A stretch of 64,000 nt of DNA from Chloroflexi bacterium AL-N1 (GTDB lineage: Bacteria > Chloroflexota > Chloroflexia > Chloroflexales > Roseiflexaceae). The stretch lies in the NCBI GenBank assembly GCA_013122435.1, contig WYDT01000006.1, positions 124,001 through 188,000 on the forward strand, read 5' to 3'. The translations under genes and the position numbers were made by a program. Under the pieces are notes generated by a model that was not told the origin of the DNA, did not search any database, and saw only the letters and a program-made list of their open reading frames with translations. Every line of letters starts with the position of its first letter. Positions within the stretch are counted from its first letter, which is position 1. Shown here one piece after another: positions 38,648 through 47,501 of this stretch.

Positions 38648-38675
38648 CCAGGATTACATACAGCAGCAATCCTGG
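38648..38675 (-). terminator. Intrinsic terminator of the UDP-glucose dehydrogenase gene
   Basis: Perfect 8-bp stem CCAGGATT/AATCCTGG (38648-38655 and 38668-38675) with a 12-base loop. On the minus strand the hairpin is followed by TATCTTTTTG, a good U tract, 48 bases after the UGDH stop. Confidence 0.78.
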
Positions 38676-38722
38676 AGGCGTATACAATATAACAGCAGAT
38701 TTATGACAATCCGACTATTGTG

Positions 38723-40099
38723 TTATGTCTGATCTGATGCTAAGGCTTGTACATATTCCGGCTGGCCTAACTCTTCGAGACGCATCGGTGGCACTCCACG
38801 ACCAACGCCCCAGTAGACAAACCCGTGCTTGGCCATATCCTGTTGCTCATACAGATTGCGTCCATCCACCACAACCGGGGTCCGCATAAACTCACGCAGG
38901 CGTCCCCAATCTAATTGTTTAAACTCATTCCATTCAGTAACAATCAATAGGGCATCGGCTTCCTTAGCGGCATCGTACGCGGTGGCACAAAATGTCACGG
39001 TTGGCATTAACTCACTTGCTCGTTCGATTGCCACCGGATCATAAGCCTTCACGTGGGCGCCTTGTTCCTGAAGATGGGCAATGATATCGACCGAAGGAGC
39101 CTCACGCATATCATCAGTGTTGGGCTTGAAGGCCAACCCTAATACACCAATCACCTTATCCGAGAGATCGCCAAGCAGTGCTTCCACCTTCGTCACAAAA
39201 CGATAACGGGCATCTTTGTTAATATCCATCACCGCCTGCAAAAGCTGTGGATGACACCCAGAAGTGGCCGCCATATGGTGTAGCGCGAGGACATCTTTGG
39301 GGAAACATGAACCGCCATAGCCAATACCAGCATCGAGAAAGTGTGGTCCAATCCGCTTATCGGTACCCATACCCCGCGCGACTTCTTTGACATCAGCACC
39401 GAGTTTTTCGCAGATCTGTGCAATTTCATTCACAAAAGAGATGCGAGTTGCCAGGAAAGCATTGGATGCATATTTGATCATCTCTGCCGTACGCAAATCG
39501 GTAATCATAATAGTAGCACCCAGCGTCTCGTGTAAGGCAGCCACCTGTTCGGCAGCTTCATAACGTGATGAACCCAACACAATACGATCCGGGTTGAAGA
39601 AATCGCGCATGGCCGAGCCCTCACGTAAAAACTCAGGGTTCGATACAACTGCAAACGGAATGTCATCTCGGACATGTTCCTTAATAATTTCCGTCACCAG
39701 ATCACCAGTGCCCACTGGCACCGTGCTCTTATCAATCACCACAATTGGCTTGGAGAGCGACTCACCGATGCTACGTGCAGCTGCACGCACATACCGCAGA
39801 TCGGCGGCACCATCGTCTCCCATAGGCGTACCGACCGTAATAAAGACAAAATCCGCATTGTCAAGACCCACAGTGTAGCTGTCGGTAAAAGAAATGCGTT
39901 CAGCACGGATATTACGCTCTAAAAGCTCTTCAAGACCAGGTTCGTAAATCGGTGATTTACCAGATTGAAGCAGCTCAAGTTTTTTAGGATCAATATCAAC
40001 ACAAGTAATAATGTGGCCAAGATCGGCAAAGCATACACCTGTTACTAGACCGACATATCCAGTTCCGATAACACAAATGTTTTTCAAAACGTCCTCCAT
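38723..40099 (-). CDS. UDP-glucose 6-dehydrogenase
   Basis: A 458-residue NAD-dependent sugar-nucleotide dehydrogenase that oxidises UDP-glucose to UDP-glucuronate. NAD-binding motif [10 protein letters not shown] (12-21), substrate Lys209 in MIKYASNAF, catalytic Cys265 in YGGSCFPKD. Length and motifs are standard for UGDH. The annotated ATG (40099) contains a GGAGG ribosome-like sequence just inside the frame, so a TTG at 40087 (start of LKNICVIG) may be the true start. Supplies precursor for surface polysaccharide, consistent with the glycosyltransferases nearby. Confidence 0.93.
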   Translation of the reverse strand: MEDVLKNICVIGTGYVGLVTGVCFADLGHIITCVDIDPKKLELLQSGKSPIYEPGLEELLERNIRAERISFTDSYTVGLDNADFVFITVGTPMGDDGAADLRYVRAAARSIGESLSKPIVVIDKSTVPVGTGDLVTEIIKEHVRDDIPFAVVSNPEFLREGSAMRDFFNPDRIVLGSSRYEAAEQVAALHETLGATIMITDLRTAEMIKYASNAFLATRISFVNEIAQICEKLGADVKEVARGMGTDKRIGPHFLDAGIGYGGSCFPKDVLALHHMAATSGCHPQLLQAVMDINKDARYRFVTKVEALLGDLSDKVIGVLGLAFKPNTDDMREAPSVDIIAHLQEQGAHVKAYDPVAIERASELMPTVTFCATAYDAAKEADALLIVTEWNEFKQLDWGRLREFMRTPVVVDGRNLYEQQDMAKHGFVYWGVGRGVPPMRLEELGQPEYVQALASDQT

Positions 40100-40266
40100 G
40101 AGGCGGGCTTAAGAACGAAGTTTAGACGTAGTTTAGGACACTTTTGTGAACGAAAGATGACAATACGACGACTGAATATGTTTTATCGCTTAACGACAAA
40201 CAAGACCTGCTATTACGTTTCTTCACATTGAAACATGAACAATCGCTCACAAAGTTGATGGCTTTA

Positions 40267-40296
40267 TTGAAAAGAGGGGGATTAAAGCGCTACAAT
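40267..40296 (+). promoter_or_regulatory. Sigma70-type promoter of the short-chain reductase gene
   Basis: TTGAAA (40267-40272), 18-base spacer, TACAAT (40291-40296), about 75 bases before the chosen ATG. Confidence 0.55.
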
Positions 40297-40370
40297 AGAA
40301 GTCTTAATATAACGTGTGCTGTCACCTGACGGACTGTCACACACCAGCAGTTATGGAAAGGTATACTACT

Positions 40371-41117
40371 ATGTCCCTTGTTGGACAGGTCGCCATCGTC
40401 ACCGGTGGCTCACGTGGCATTGGTCGTGCAATTGCGATAGAACTTGCACGACAGGGTGCACGCGTGTTGATCAACTATCAGCGCAATGCTGCTGCCGCAC
40501 ATGATGTGGTTACCCTCATCACCGAGGGTGGGGGTGAGGCCATTGCCCACGCGGCAGATGTTGCTGATCAATGCGAGGTACAAACCATGATCAAATATTG
40601 TTTAGAGCAATGGGGCCGCTTAGATATGCTCGTAAACAATGCTGGTATCACTGCCGATACACCCTTCATTCGTATGAAAGATACCCACTGGCGCGCCGTT
40701 ATCGACACCGATTTAACAGGGGTTTTTCTCTGTTGTCAGGCCGCACTGGCGCCCATGCGTGTCCAGCGTTATGGACGTATTGTCACCATTGGCTCATTAG
40801 CTGGGCTGGCAGGCAACGTCGGACAGGCCAACTATGCGTCTGCAAAGGCTGGGCTCGTGGGATTGTCGCGCGCAATTGCACGTGAAGTCGCTTGTGAGGG
40901 GATCACGGTGAATGTCGTTGCACCGGGCTATATTGACACAGAGCTCTTGAGTCCATTGCCGGATGCGCTACGCAAATGGTCACTTGATGCGATTGCGATG
41001 CAGCGCTTTGGCAGACCCGAGGAAGTAGCTCCAGCAGTCGCGTTCCTCCTTGCACCAACATCCTCATATATTACTGGCCAGGTCCTTGCCATTGACGGGG
41101 GATGGGTTATGCCATGA
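40371..41117 (+). CDS. FabG-like short-chain dehydrogenase/reductase
   Basis: A 248-residue classical SDR. Cofactor motif TGGSRGIG (about 12-19), NNAG (about 88-91), catalytic Ser in [10 protein letters not shown] and Tyr-x3-Lys in YASAKAG (about 153-159), with the C-terminal PGYIDTELL loop. Most likely a 3-oxoacyl-ACP or acetoacetyl-CoA reductase, NADPH-type by the Arg after the Gly motif, but SDR substrate is not reliably predicted. Start chosen at ATG 40371 ([12 protein letters not shown]), the conserved family N-terminus, with GAAAGG upstream. Confidence 0.9.
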   Translation: MSLVGQVAIVTGGSRGIGRAIAIELARQGARVLINYQRNAAAAHDVVTLITEGGGEAIAHAADVADQCEVQTMIKYCLEQWGRLDMLVNNAGITADTPFIRMKDTHWRAVIDTDLTGVFLCCQAALAPMRVQRYGRIVTIGSLAGLAGNVGQANYASAKAGLVGLSRAIAREVACEGITVNVVAPGYIDTELLSPLPDALRKWSLDAIAMQRFGRPEEVAPAVAFLLAPTSSYITGQVLAIDGGWVMP

Positions 41118-41147
41118 GAAAAACACCTCTGAATCACAAACAGGTTC

Positions 41148-42383
41148 TTATCCGCCGATCCACACACCCCACTCACCATCAGCGATACGTGTTGTTTGAC
41201 CAGCTGCCACATCCAGCGTATACACACCATCATCAGATCCATACAACAGACACGTGCCATCAGAGGACCAGGGACTGAAAGAATCGACAAAGGCATCGAA
41301 GAAAAGTTGAAACCGTACAAACGTATCGCTCGGTTGGAAGGTGGTTAACGAGCGCGTCGTTTCCGAATCCACATCAAAGATATGCCATGTCTGTAATACA
41401 CTCACGCTGGACGGGCGCTGCGACAGGTACGCAATCTGTTTGCCATCTGGTGACCAGAAAAAAGTCAACACATTCAAACCCAAATCTGTGATAAGGGTTG
41501 CTTCACCATTTTCATCAATTAACGAAAGACTTCCACGAATCGATCCACTATCAACCCCTTGTATCATATAGGCAACTTGATTGTTGGTTGGTGCACGGAC
41601 CATCCGTATGAGAGAAGCAGGTTCTTCGGATAAAACCTGAGAGGCAGCGCCATCGACAAACATACGCACCACATGATTTGCCAGATCTTCACCCGTGGGG
41701 CGTGCTCCTGCAATGGGAGGTTGTGTCACATAGAACACCTCGTCATTATCGAGAGTCCAGGCAGGAGCAAAGAAAAATCCCGGATCATTCGCGATCGTAC
41801 TGGATCTCGTTGCACCAAGCCGATAAATCTCCACACGACCACCATCGAACTGATGACCATTCACATGCATCAAGAGCGAACGACTATCGCGACTCCACAT
41901 GAGGTACGCCTGTTGTGCCGCGGCAATTTGCTGAGCAGACTCAGAACCATCTGCACGAACAATTATAGACTCCGAGGTTGGATGGCATAGTAGCCAGGAA
42001 GCTCACGTAATTACTATCCGGCGACCACCCCATCGCAAAGGGTTGCGCTGTCGAATTACGAAAGAGTTCTGTGCGTTGCTGATTCTGCAGATCAACACGA
42101 AACAACACAAATGCTCCATCTTCTACGCCAACATACACCAGCTTACGTCCATCAGGGGCAACTGTGGGGAAACGATAATCCCCAACATCAATATCCGCAG
42201 CCAATGTTTGTTTGATCTCACCATGCGAGACAAGTTGCAAGGGAATCTCTGGCCCAACCACGACCAGATCTCCGAGGATGATGTACATGATTGTAAGAAA
42301 AGCCATAGAAAAGCACTACCCTCTAATACGAACGCAATCGTAAGGACAACAATCGCAATCCACAACATACGCCGGGTAGGCAT
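41148..42383 (-). pseudogene. TolB/WD40-like beta-propeller membrane protein, with compensating frameshifts
   Basis: Three consecutive pieces read as one protein of about 410 residues: an N-terminal piece from ATG 42383 with a membrane span (MLWIAIVVLTIAFVLEG), a middle piece in another frame (about 42306-41941; RFPTVAPDGRKLVYVG, FAMGWSPDSNYVSFLA), and a C-terminal piece back in the original frame (from about 41960 to 41148; FFWSPDGKQIAYLSQ). The repeated WSPDG blades are typical of TolB-type propellers. The first and third pieces share a frame, so the two shifts (near 42310 and 41970) cancel. Either a recent double mutation or two sequencing errors; the gene's blades are otherwise well preserved. 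Confidence 0.7.
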
Positions 42384-42547
42384 GCCTATTTCCTTTCACA
42401 TATAAAGTTCTAAACACCAACCTTATTTGGATAAAGTTTGCAGGTTTGGGGAGAGTGCATTGATGTGTACAGCATAACATCGGATAAGAGGCATCGCAAA
42501 CACCATGAGAATCAACCGTTAGAATGAGCATATAAAAGCTCATTTTG

Positions 42548-42556
42548 TGATACAAT
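42548..42556 (+). promoter_or_regulatory. Extended -10 promoter of the O-methyltransferase gene
   Basis: TGATACAAT: TACAAT (42551-42556) with the TGn extension, 49 bases before the ATG at 42605; no good -35. Confidence 0.42.
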
Positions 42557-42604
42557 CTGGGTAGATTAACTTATTTGGCGATCCCAAGCGTGTGGAGGGG
42601 CAAC

Positions 42605-43264
42605 ATGCGGGATGATATTACCAACATTGCAATTGAAGACTACCTGAATGAATTGATGCCGCCAAGGACAACAGCACTTGCTGACCTTGAACAGCGTGCA
42701 CACGATCATGGCCTGCCTTTGGTAGGACCAGTGGAAGGCCAGCTGATCTACTTGCTGGCACAATCCATACAGGCACGTTCGGCACTCGAAATCGGTGTAG
42801 CAACGGGATACGCAGCTATATGGTTGTTACAGGCAGTCGCATCACGCGATGGACAGCTTACAGCCATCGAGCAAAATCCCGAACGAATCACTTTAGCGCG
42901 TGAGTACGTTCATCGGGCAGGCTTCGGAGACCGCTTCCAGATTCACGAAGGTGAATGGTTTTCCCTTCTCAAAAAAATCGACGGTCCCTATGATGTTATT
43001 TTTCTCGACATTTTGCGGCATCTTTCTGACGAACATGAATCGCTGCAGGCACTTGAACTGTGCGTCCCACGCCTCCGAGAGGGTGGGTTGCTCATTGTAG
43101 ATAATGTGCTCTGTAATGCGCTCGTTCTTGAAAAAGATAATGCGGCTCCAATTGTGCGTGGCATTCAGGCGTTTAATCGTGCCATTATGGAGCACGTATC
43201 GCTTGAGTCGGTCATTCTTCCTGTGCGCGACGGTGTGGCGATATGTCGTAAGCGCAATGACTGA
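42605..43264 (+). CDS. O-methyltransferase (class I SAM, COMT-like)
   Basis: A 219-residue SAM-dependent O-methyltransferase of the caffeoyl-CoA/catechol type. Motif I is ALEIGVATGYAAIWL (about 58-72), the metal/catalytic region is VIFLDILRH (the FxD motif of cation-dependent OMTs) and GGLLIVDNVL carries the conserved DN. I choose ATG 42605 (MRDDITNIAIEDYL) with GGAGGG seven bases upstream over an earlier ATG ten codons before it. Substrate unknown. Confidence 0.9.
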   Translation: MRDDITNIAIEDYLNELMPPRTTALADLEQRAHDHGLPLVGPVEGQLIYLLAQSIQARSALEIGVATGYAAIWLLQAVASRDGQLTAIEQNPERITLAREYVHRAGFGDRFQIHEGEWFSLLKKIDGPYDVIFLDILRHLSDEHESLQALELCVPRLREGGLLIVDNVLCNALVLEKDNAAPIVRGIQAFNRAIMEHVSLESVILPVRDGVAICRKRND

Positions 43265-43399
43265 GAGAGAAACATCAGCACACTATTTATAGAAACTGTC
43301 TAAAGGCCATCTGAAGGGTTGAATGCTAACCACTATGCTGATAAGATAGTAGCCAGAAACCCTGTTTTTTCCAGACAGATTCTTAGACAAAGCTAGGTT

Positions 43400-45301
43400 A
43401 TGTCTAATCTCAGCAGTTCTGGCAAACAACGTATTGCTGAGCTGACGACACTTAATGCGCTAGCTCAAACACTCAACCGTGCGATTGATCTACGTGCGGC
43501 ACTTGATGGTGCCTTAGGCCATATTGTCGAATTAATGCAATTACATACAGGCTGGATCTTTCTTCGTGAAGATGGCCTGTTCCGGCTTGCCGCACGCCAC
43601 GAACTTCCCCCAGCGATTGAGTATCCAGGACCAGCCTGGACAGATATCTGTAGTTGTCAGGAATTGTGTGAAAGTGGCCGATTACAAAAGGCCGTCAACA
43701 CCGTACGTTGTAGTCGACTGCGCCATGCCATCGGAGACAAACGCGGTCTGGCACAGCATGCATCTGTACCACTCCACAGCGGTGATGAGATCATCGGTAT
43801 TCTCAACGTCGCTACGACAGAATTTGGTCATTTTACCGCAGCACAACTGCAACTCCTCTCTGCTATAGGCCATGTCGTCGGTACAGCTATTTCACGGGCA
43901 CGTCTGTATGAACAGGTCAAAATCCGTCGTGTACAAGAACAAGCCGTCCTTCTCCAACTGTCGCAGGATCTCCTTGGTTCCTCATCACTCGAACCAGCAT
44001 TACAACGACTAGTGCGCGTGGGAGCACGATTGCTCGAAGCAGAAGCATGTGCCTTTATCGAAGCCGACGAACAGGGTGGGAACGCCCTACTCCTCGCTGC
44101 CCATGGGTGGCGTTTTCTCCCTCACACAGGGCTGCCAGCGACGCTGGACCAGGGCAACCCACACCTGTGGTACCTACCAGAGTTAAGCGCCCGTCTCCAC
44201 GACGACGCACTCTACGACTTACCCGCCTTGTTAGCAGCACAGGAATTTCAGGGACATCTTGCTCATAACGTCATTATTGGCGATGTACCAGTGGGTACGT
44301 TGATGGTCAACACCCGTACAGAACGGCAATTTGGCGACGACGAAGTCCAACTCCTCGGGTTACTTGGCAGCCAACTGGCCCAATCTTTGGAGCGCGAACG
44401 ACTCAATCGAGATGTCATGCTGGCCCAACGTCTGGAACAAGAACTTGATCTGGCCCGCGAAATCCAATCGAGTTTTCTCCCACGTTTCTGCCCGATCATT
44501 CCCGGTTACAGCATCGCGACATTTTATCGAGCAGCCCACCAGGTCGGCGGAGATTTTTACGACTTTATTACTCTCGAGACACAAGCTGATTATGATGCCA
44601 CCGGAACCACATCCTCAAAACTGACCCATCATGTACCAGAGGGCGAACGTTTTGGCAGTGAACGAAGCCCATCACGATTAAACCATCGCCACGATCAGGA
44701 ACAGCCATTAGAGTCAGCTACTCGTTTAGGTATCGTGATCGCCGACGTTACCGACAAAGGTGTTCCCGCTGCGCTCTTCATGGCATTGTCACGCACACTC
44801 ATACGCGCCACCGCAAGCGAGGGACGCCCACCACATCTCGTGCTTGAGCAGTCCAACCGACTGATCCTGGCCGATTCGCGCTCGAGTCTCTTTGTTACCT
44901 GTTTCTATTGCATATTAGACACCAAAACCGGGCTGCTTACCTATGCAGACGGTGGACACAACTATCCATTGCTGTATCGTGCGGCAACCGGTAACGTTGA
45001 ACAATTACAGGCACTTGGCATCGTCCTGGGTATTATGCCCGATCCCCAGTTTGAATATAAGAGCGTTGTAATCGAACCCGGCGATGTATTATGCTTCTAC
45101 ACTGACGGCGTGACAGAAGCAATGAATGCCCGACGACAACTCTTTGATGAACAACGGCTGATTGAAGTGTTACGACGGAGCCACCATCTCTCTCCTGAAC
45201 AGATCGTCAACCGCGTGATAGATGCCGTTACAAATTTCGCAGCCGGGACCCCACAGGGTGACGATATCACGTTGATTGTGCTCAAACGCGATCCCAATTA
45301 G
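43400..45301 (+). CDS. GAF-GAF-SpoIIE protein phosphatase (RsbU/PP2C type)
   Basis: A 633-residue soluble signalling phosphatase: first GAF about 15-170, second GAF about 185-335, short coiled coil, then a SpoIIE/PP2C domain (about 355-630). Phosphatase motifs: GGDFYDF (about 392-398), VIADVTDKGVPAALFMA (about 447-463), and YADGGHNYP / FYTDGVTEAMN near the C-terminus; the acidic metal residues are present. Such enzymes dephosphorylate anti-sigma-factor antagonists or similar partners in stress signalling. No antagonist gene is adjacent. Intact. Confidence 0.93.
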   Translation: MSNLSSSGKQRIAELTTLNALAQTLNRAIDLRAALDGALGHIVELMQLHTGWIFLREDGLFRLAARHELPPAIEYPGPAWTDICSCQELCESGRLQKAVNTVRCSRLRHAIGDKRGLAQHASVPLHSGDEIIGILNVATTEFGHFTAAQLQLLSAIGHVVGTAISRARLYEQVKIRRVQEQAVLLQLSQDLLGSSSLEPALQRLVRVGARLLEAEACAFIEADEQGGNALLLAAHGWRFLPHTGLPATLDQGNPHLWYLPELSARLHDDALYDLPALLAAQEFQGHLAHNVIIGDVPVGTLMVNTRTERQFGDDEVQLLGLLGSQLAQSLERERLNRDVMLAQRLEQELDLAREIQSSFLPRFCPIIPGYSIATFYRAAHQVGGDFYDFITLETQADYDATGTTSSKLTHHVPEGERFGSERSPSRLNHRHDQEQPLESATRLGIVIADVTDKGVPAALFMALSRTLIRATASEGRPPHLVLEQSNRLILADSRSSLFVTCFYCILDTKTGLLTYADGGHNYPLLYRAATGNVEQLQALGIVLGIMPDPQFEYKSVVIEPGDVLCFYTDGVTEAMNARRQLFDEQRLIEVLRRSHHLSPEQIVNRVIDAVTNFAAGTPQGDDITLIVLKRDPN

Positions 45302-45321
45302 CCATACTAAAACACCACATT

Positions 45322-45337
45322 TGGCACGATTTTTGCA
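45322..45337 (+). promoter_or_regulatory. -24/-12 (sigma54-type) promoter element
   Basis: TGGCACG (45322-45328), 4 bases, TTGCA (45333-45337): a full match to the sigma54 consensus with the GG and GC dinucleotides exactly 12 bases apart. It lies 60 bases before the 45398 gene, so transcription would start near 45349. No sigma54 or enhancer-binding activator gene is in the window, and many Chloroflexota are not known to use this factor, so activity is unproven. Confidence 0.45.
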
Positions 45338-45397
45338 AGATAAAGAGACAGAACATGTTGTGCTTTTTTGCACATATCATTTTAGGAGGAATGTATT

Positions 45398-45745
45398 ATG
45401 TCAAATAAAATTGTTTATCTTATCGGTGTTGTCGGACTTACCGGAATTGCTGTATTGATCAGCCAAATCATGAAAGCACGCAAACCTCGACAGTTTAGTG
45501 ACGATCCTGTTGGTGCATTGAAAGATCGGCGCGATGTCGTACTCGATCAGGCCCAAACTGCCACCAATGAAGCTATTACTAATATTCAGGAGTCTTTAGA
45601 TGAGCTACGTGGTCGTCTGACAGATTTTACTGGTCAGAGCAAACGACGACAGCAGCGGAAACTCAACAAACAGATTGACGGATTAAATAAGCAGATGCAG
45701 CAAATTGTACGCAAACTGCGCACCACCGCATCACTTGAGCGCTAG
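45398..45745 (+). CDS. Small membrane-anchored coiled-coil protein
   Basis: A 115-residue protein: hydrophobic N-terminal span (IVYLIGVVGLTGIAVLISQ, about 4-22), then a charged Gln/Lys/Arg-rich coiled coil (about 45-110) with heptad-like leucines. Resembles YtxH/apolipoprotein-like stress proteins in shape, though no family is certain. AGGAGG ribosome site precedes the ATG. A -24/-12-type promoter element lies upstream. Confidence 0.72.
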   Translation: MSNKIVYLIGVVGLTGIAVLISQIMKARKPRQFSDDPVGALKDRRDVVLDQAQTATNEAITNIQESLDELRGRLTDFTGQSKRRQQRKLNKQIDGLNKQMQQIVRKLRTTASLER

Positions 45746-45764
45746 AATCATTCATCACATATCT

Positions 45765-45798
45765 GAAGGGTCACTCTCAGTAAATCAGGGTGACCTTC
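45765..45798. terminator. Hairpin between convergent 45398 and P450 genes
   Basis: GAAGGGTCAC and GTGACCTTC (45765-45774 and 45790-45798) form a stem with one bulged G and a 15-base loop. It overlaps the last bases of the P450 gene. Possible shared terminator. Confidence 0.4.
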
Positions 45799-47170
45799 AA
45801 AGCTTTGATGGTTTGATATCTCTTGCATGCACATGGACCTGCACACCAAACTGTGGGCGTAGCGTGAACGATGGTTGCAGCGCAATGGGATAACCTTCAA
45901 CCAGACGGAACTGAAATCGCTGGGCAATCGTTGCAAGCGCCAGTATCGCCTCCATCATCGCAAAATGATTACCAATACACAGGCGTGGGCCACCGCCAAA
46001 AGGAAAATAGGCATATTTGGGAATACGTTTTGCCAACCCATCAGCCCAGCGTTCCGGTCGAAACTCCTTCGGCTGTTCAAAATACTGCGGGTTTCGGTGT
46101 GTGACCCACTGGCTCATAAAGAGTGTCGTACCCATAGGAACGTCATAACTGCCAAGCATAAAAGGTTCCAGGGCTTCACGTCCTATCAACCATGACGGTG
46201 GATACAGGCGCATTGTTTCAAGGATAACTGTCTCGGTGTACTTCAGATTCGGCAGATCATCCATCGTTGGTATGCGACCATCCAAAACATGCTGTAGCTC
46301 TTCATAGAGACGTATCTCAACTACGGGATTTTGCGCCAACAAATACCACGCCCACGAAAGCGCTAGTGCGGTTGTCTCGTGACCTGCCAGCATGAGTGTG
46401 AATACCTCATCACGCAATTGTGTGTCACTCATCTGGCTGCCATCATCTTCGTCCTGTGCGTGGAGTAACATAGAAAGCAGATCACCGTGATCCTCACCAC
46501 TTAAGCGACGCTCATTAATAATCCGATAGATCAAAGCATCTAGTTGCTGAACTGCCGCCCGTACACGCAAATTGGCTGGCAGCGGAGCACTTGCAGGAAC
46601 GAGAAACAAAATCGGACTCGACAATCGTTGAGTAAAATCTTCCATCAGCACGTTAAGTGCCGCATCAATAGTATGAGCCATACCAGTCACATCGACATCA
46701 AAGACTGTCTTACTGATGATATTCAATGTGAGTTCCATCATATCGGCATGAATGTCACGCACTTGACCGTGTTTCCACGATACCAGCATTTGTTCCGTCA
46801 TCTCAACGATACGCGACCCGTACCCTGCAATGCGTTGCCGATGAAAAGCTGGTTGCATCAATCGTCGTTGCCGCCGCCAGAAATCACCTTCACTGGTAAG
46901 CAATCCATTGCCAAGCACACTGCGACTCTTGCGAAGCGCAAAGTTCTTGATCACATCACGGCTTTTGGTCACCAGTACTGTCTCAATACCGTCAGGATCG
47001 GCGACAAAATAGACTACACGATTACCCAGACGTAACAATACAACACCACCATAATCTTGGGTACACCTGGTTAGAAAGCCAGGCCAATCGCGACGGAGCT
47101 CCGGCAAATTTCCGCTGAGGAGGTGTCCTTTGGGACCAGGAGGACGGAGGGGAGACACCTTTGTAACCAT
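45797..47170 (-). CDS. Cytochrome P450
   Basis: A 457-residue P450. I-helix oxygen-activation motif AGHETT (about 261-266), K-helix ETMR (ExxR, about 318-321), PERW in the meander, and the heme loop FGGGPRLCIG with Cys about 405. The N-terminus has no membrane anchor and starts PLRPPGPKGHLL, a Pro-rich hinge as in soluble bacterial relatives of fatty-acid-type CYPs. GATAAGG precedes the ATG. Fatty-acid or terpenoid substrate is possible; no redox partner gene is adjacent. Confidence 0.93.
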   Translation of the reverse strand: MVTKVSPLRPPGPKGHLLSGNLPELRRDWPGFLTRCTQDYGGVVLLRLGNRVVYFVADPDGIETVLVTKSRDVIKNFALRKSRSVLGNGLLTSEGDFWRRQRRLMQPAFHRQRIAGYGSRIVEMTEQMLVSWKHGQVRDIHADMMELTLNIISKTVFDVDVTGMAHTIDAALNVLMEDFTQRLSSPILFLVPASAPLPANLRVRAAVQQLDALIYRIINERRLSGEDHGDLLSMLLHAQDEDDGSQMSDTQLRDEVFTLMLAGHETTALALSWAWYLLAQNPVVEIRLYEELQHVLDGRIPTMDDLPNLKYTETVILETMRLYPPSWLIGREALEPFMLGSYDVPMGTTLFMSQWVTHRNPQYFEQPKEFRPERWADGLAKRIPKYAYFPFGGGPRLCIGNHFAMMEAILALATIAQRFQFRLVEGYPIALQPSFTLRPQFGVQVHVHARDIKPSKL

Positions 47171-47316
47171 AACCTTATCTCCTTATCACATGAGGATTCA
47201 TAGTCTACTGGGAAAACCATTGTCACAACGACTATACAAATATTGACGAACGCATCTGTACCAAAAGCAAATGCCACGCCATGGCAGCGCGGCATTGTGA
47301 CTACATTAAACAAACA

Positions 47317-47427
47317 TTACCTGTCGTCGCCACGGTAATATATAGCCACCCCTATAGTCATTGCCGCAAGCATAATAAAGAGTAGAATAACCGTAACAGT
47401 AGAAATAGTTGAGGCATCCATAATCAT
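47317..47427 (-). CDS. 36-residue single-span membrane peptide
   Basis: A very small ORF, MIMDASTISTVTVILLFIML followed by AAMTIGVAIYYRGDDR. Residues 8-30 are a hydrophobic span, ending in a charged RGDDR tail. GAAGGG at 47433-47438 gives a five-base spacing to ATG 47427, and an extended -10 (TGGTATAAT, minus strand, 47471-47463) lies 36 bases upstream. Too small for automatic callers. The shape recalls tiny membrane subunits such as KdpF or CydX-type peptides, but the partner is unknown. Confidence 0.6.
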   Translation of the reverse strand: MIMDASTISTVTVILLFIMLAAMTIGVAIYYRGDDR

Positions 47428-47462
47428 ATAATCCCTTCGCATTGGTCAGAGTGATACTACCA

Positions 47463-47471
47463 ATTATACCA
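47463..47471 (-). promoter_or_regulatory. Extended -10 promoter of the 36-residue peptide gene
   Basis: TGGTATAAT on the minus strand; perfect TATAAT (47468-47463) with TGn. Same extended -10 string as upstream of the alkylation-repair operon. -35 region weak. Confidence 0.5.
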
Positions 47472-47501
47472 GTACTTCCCTCCAATGTGATAACGCCAGT
47501 G

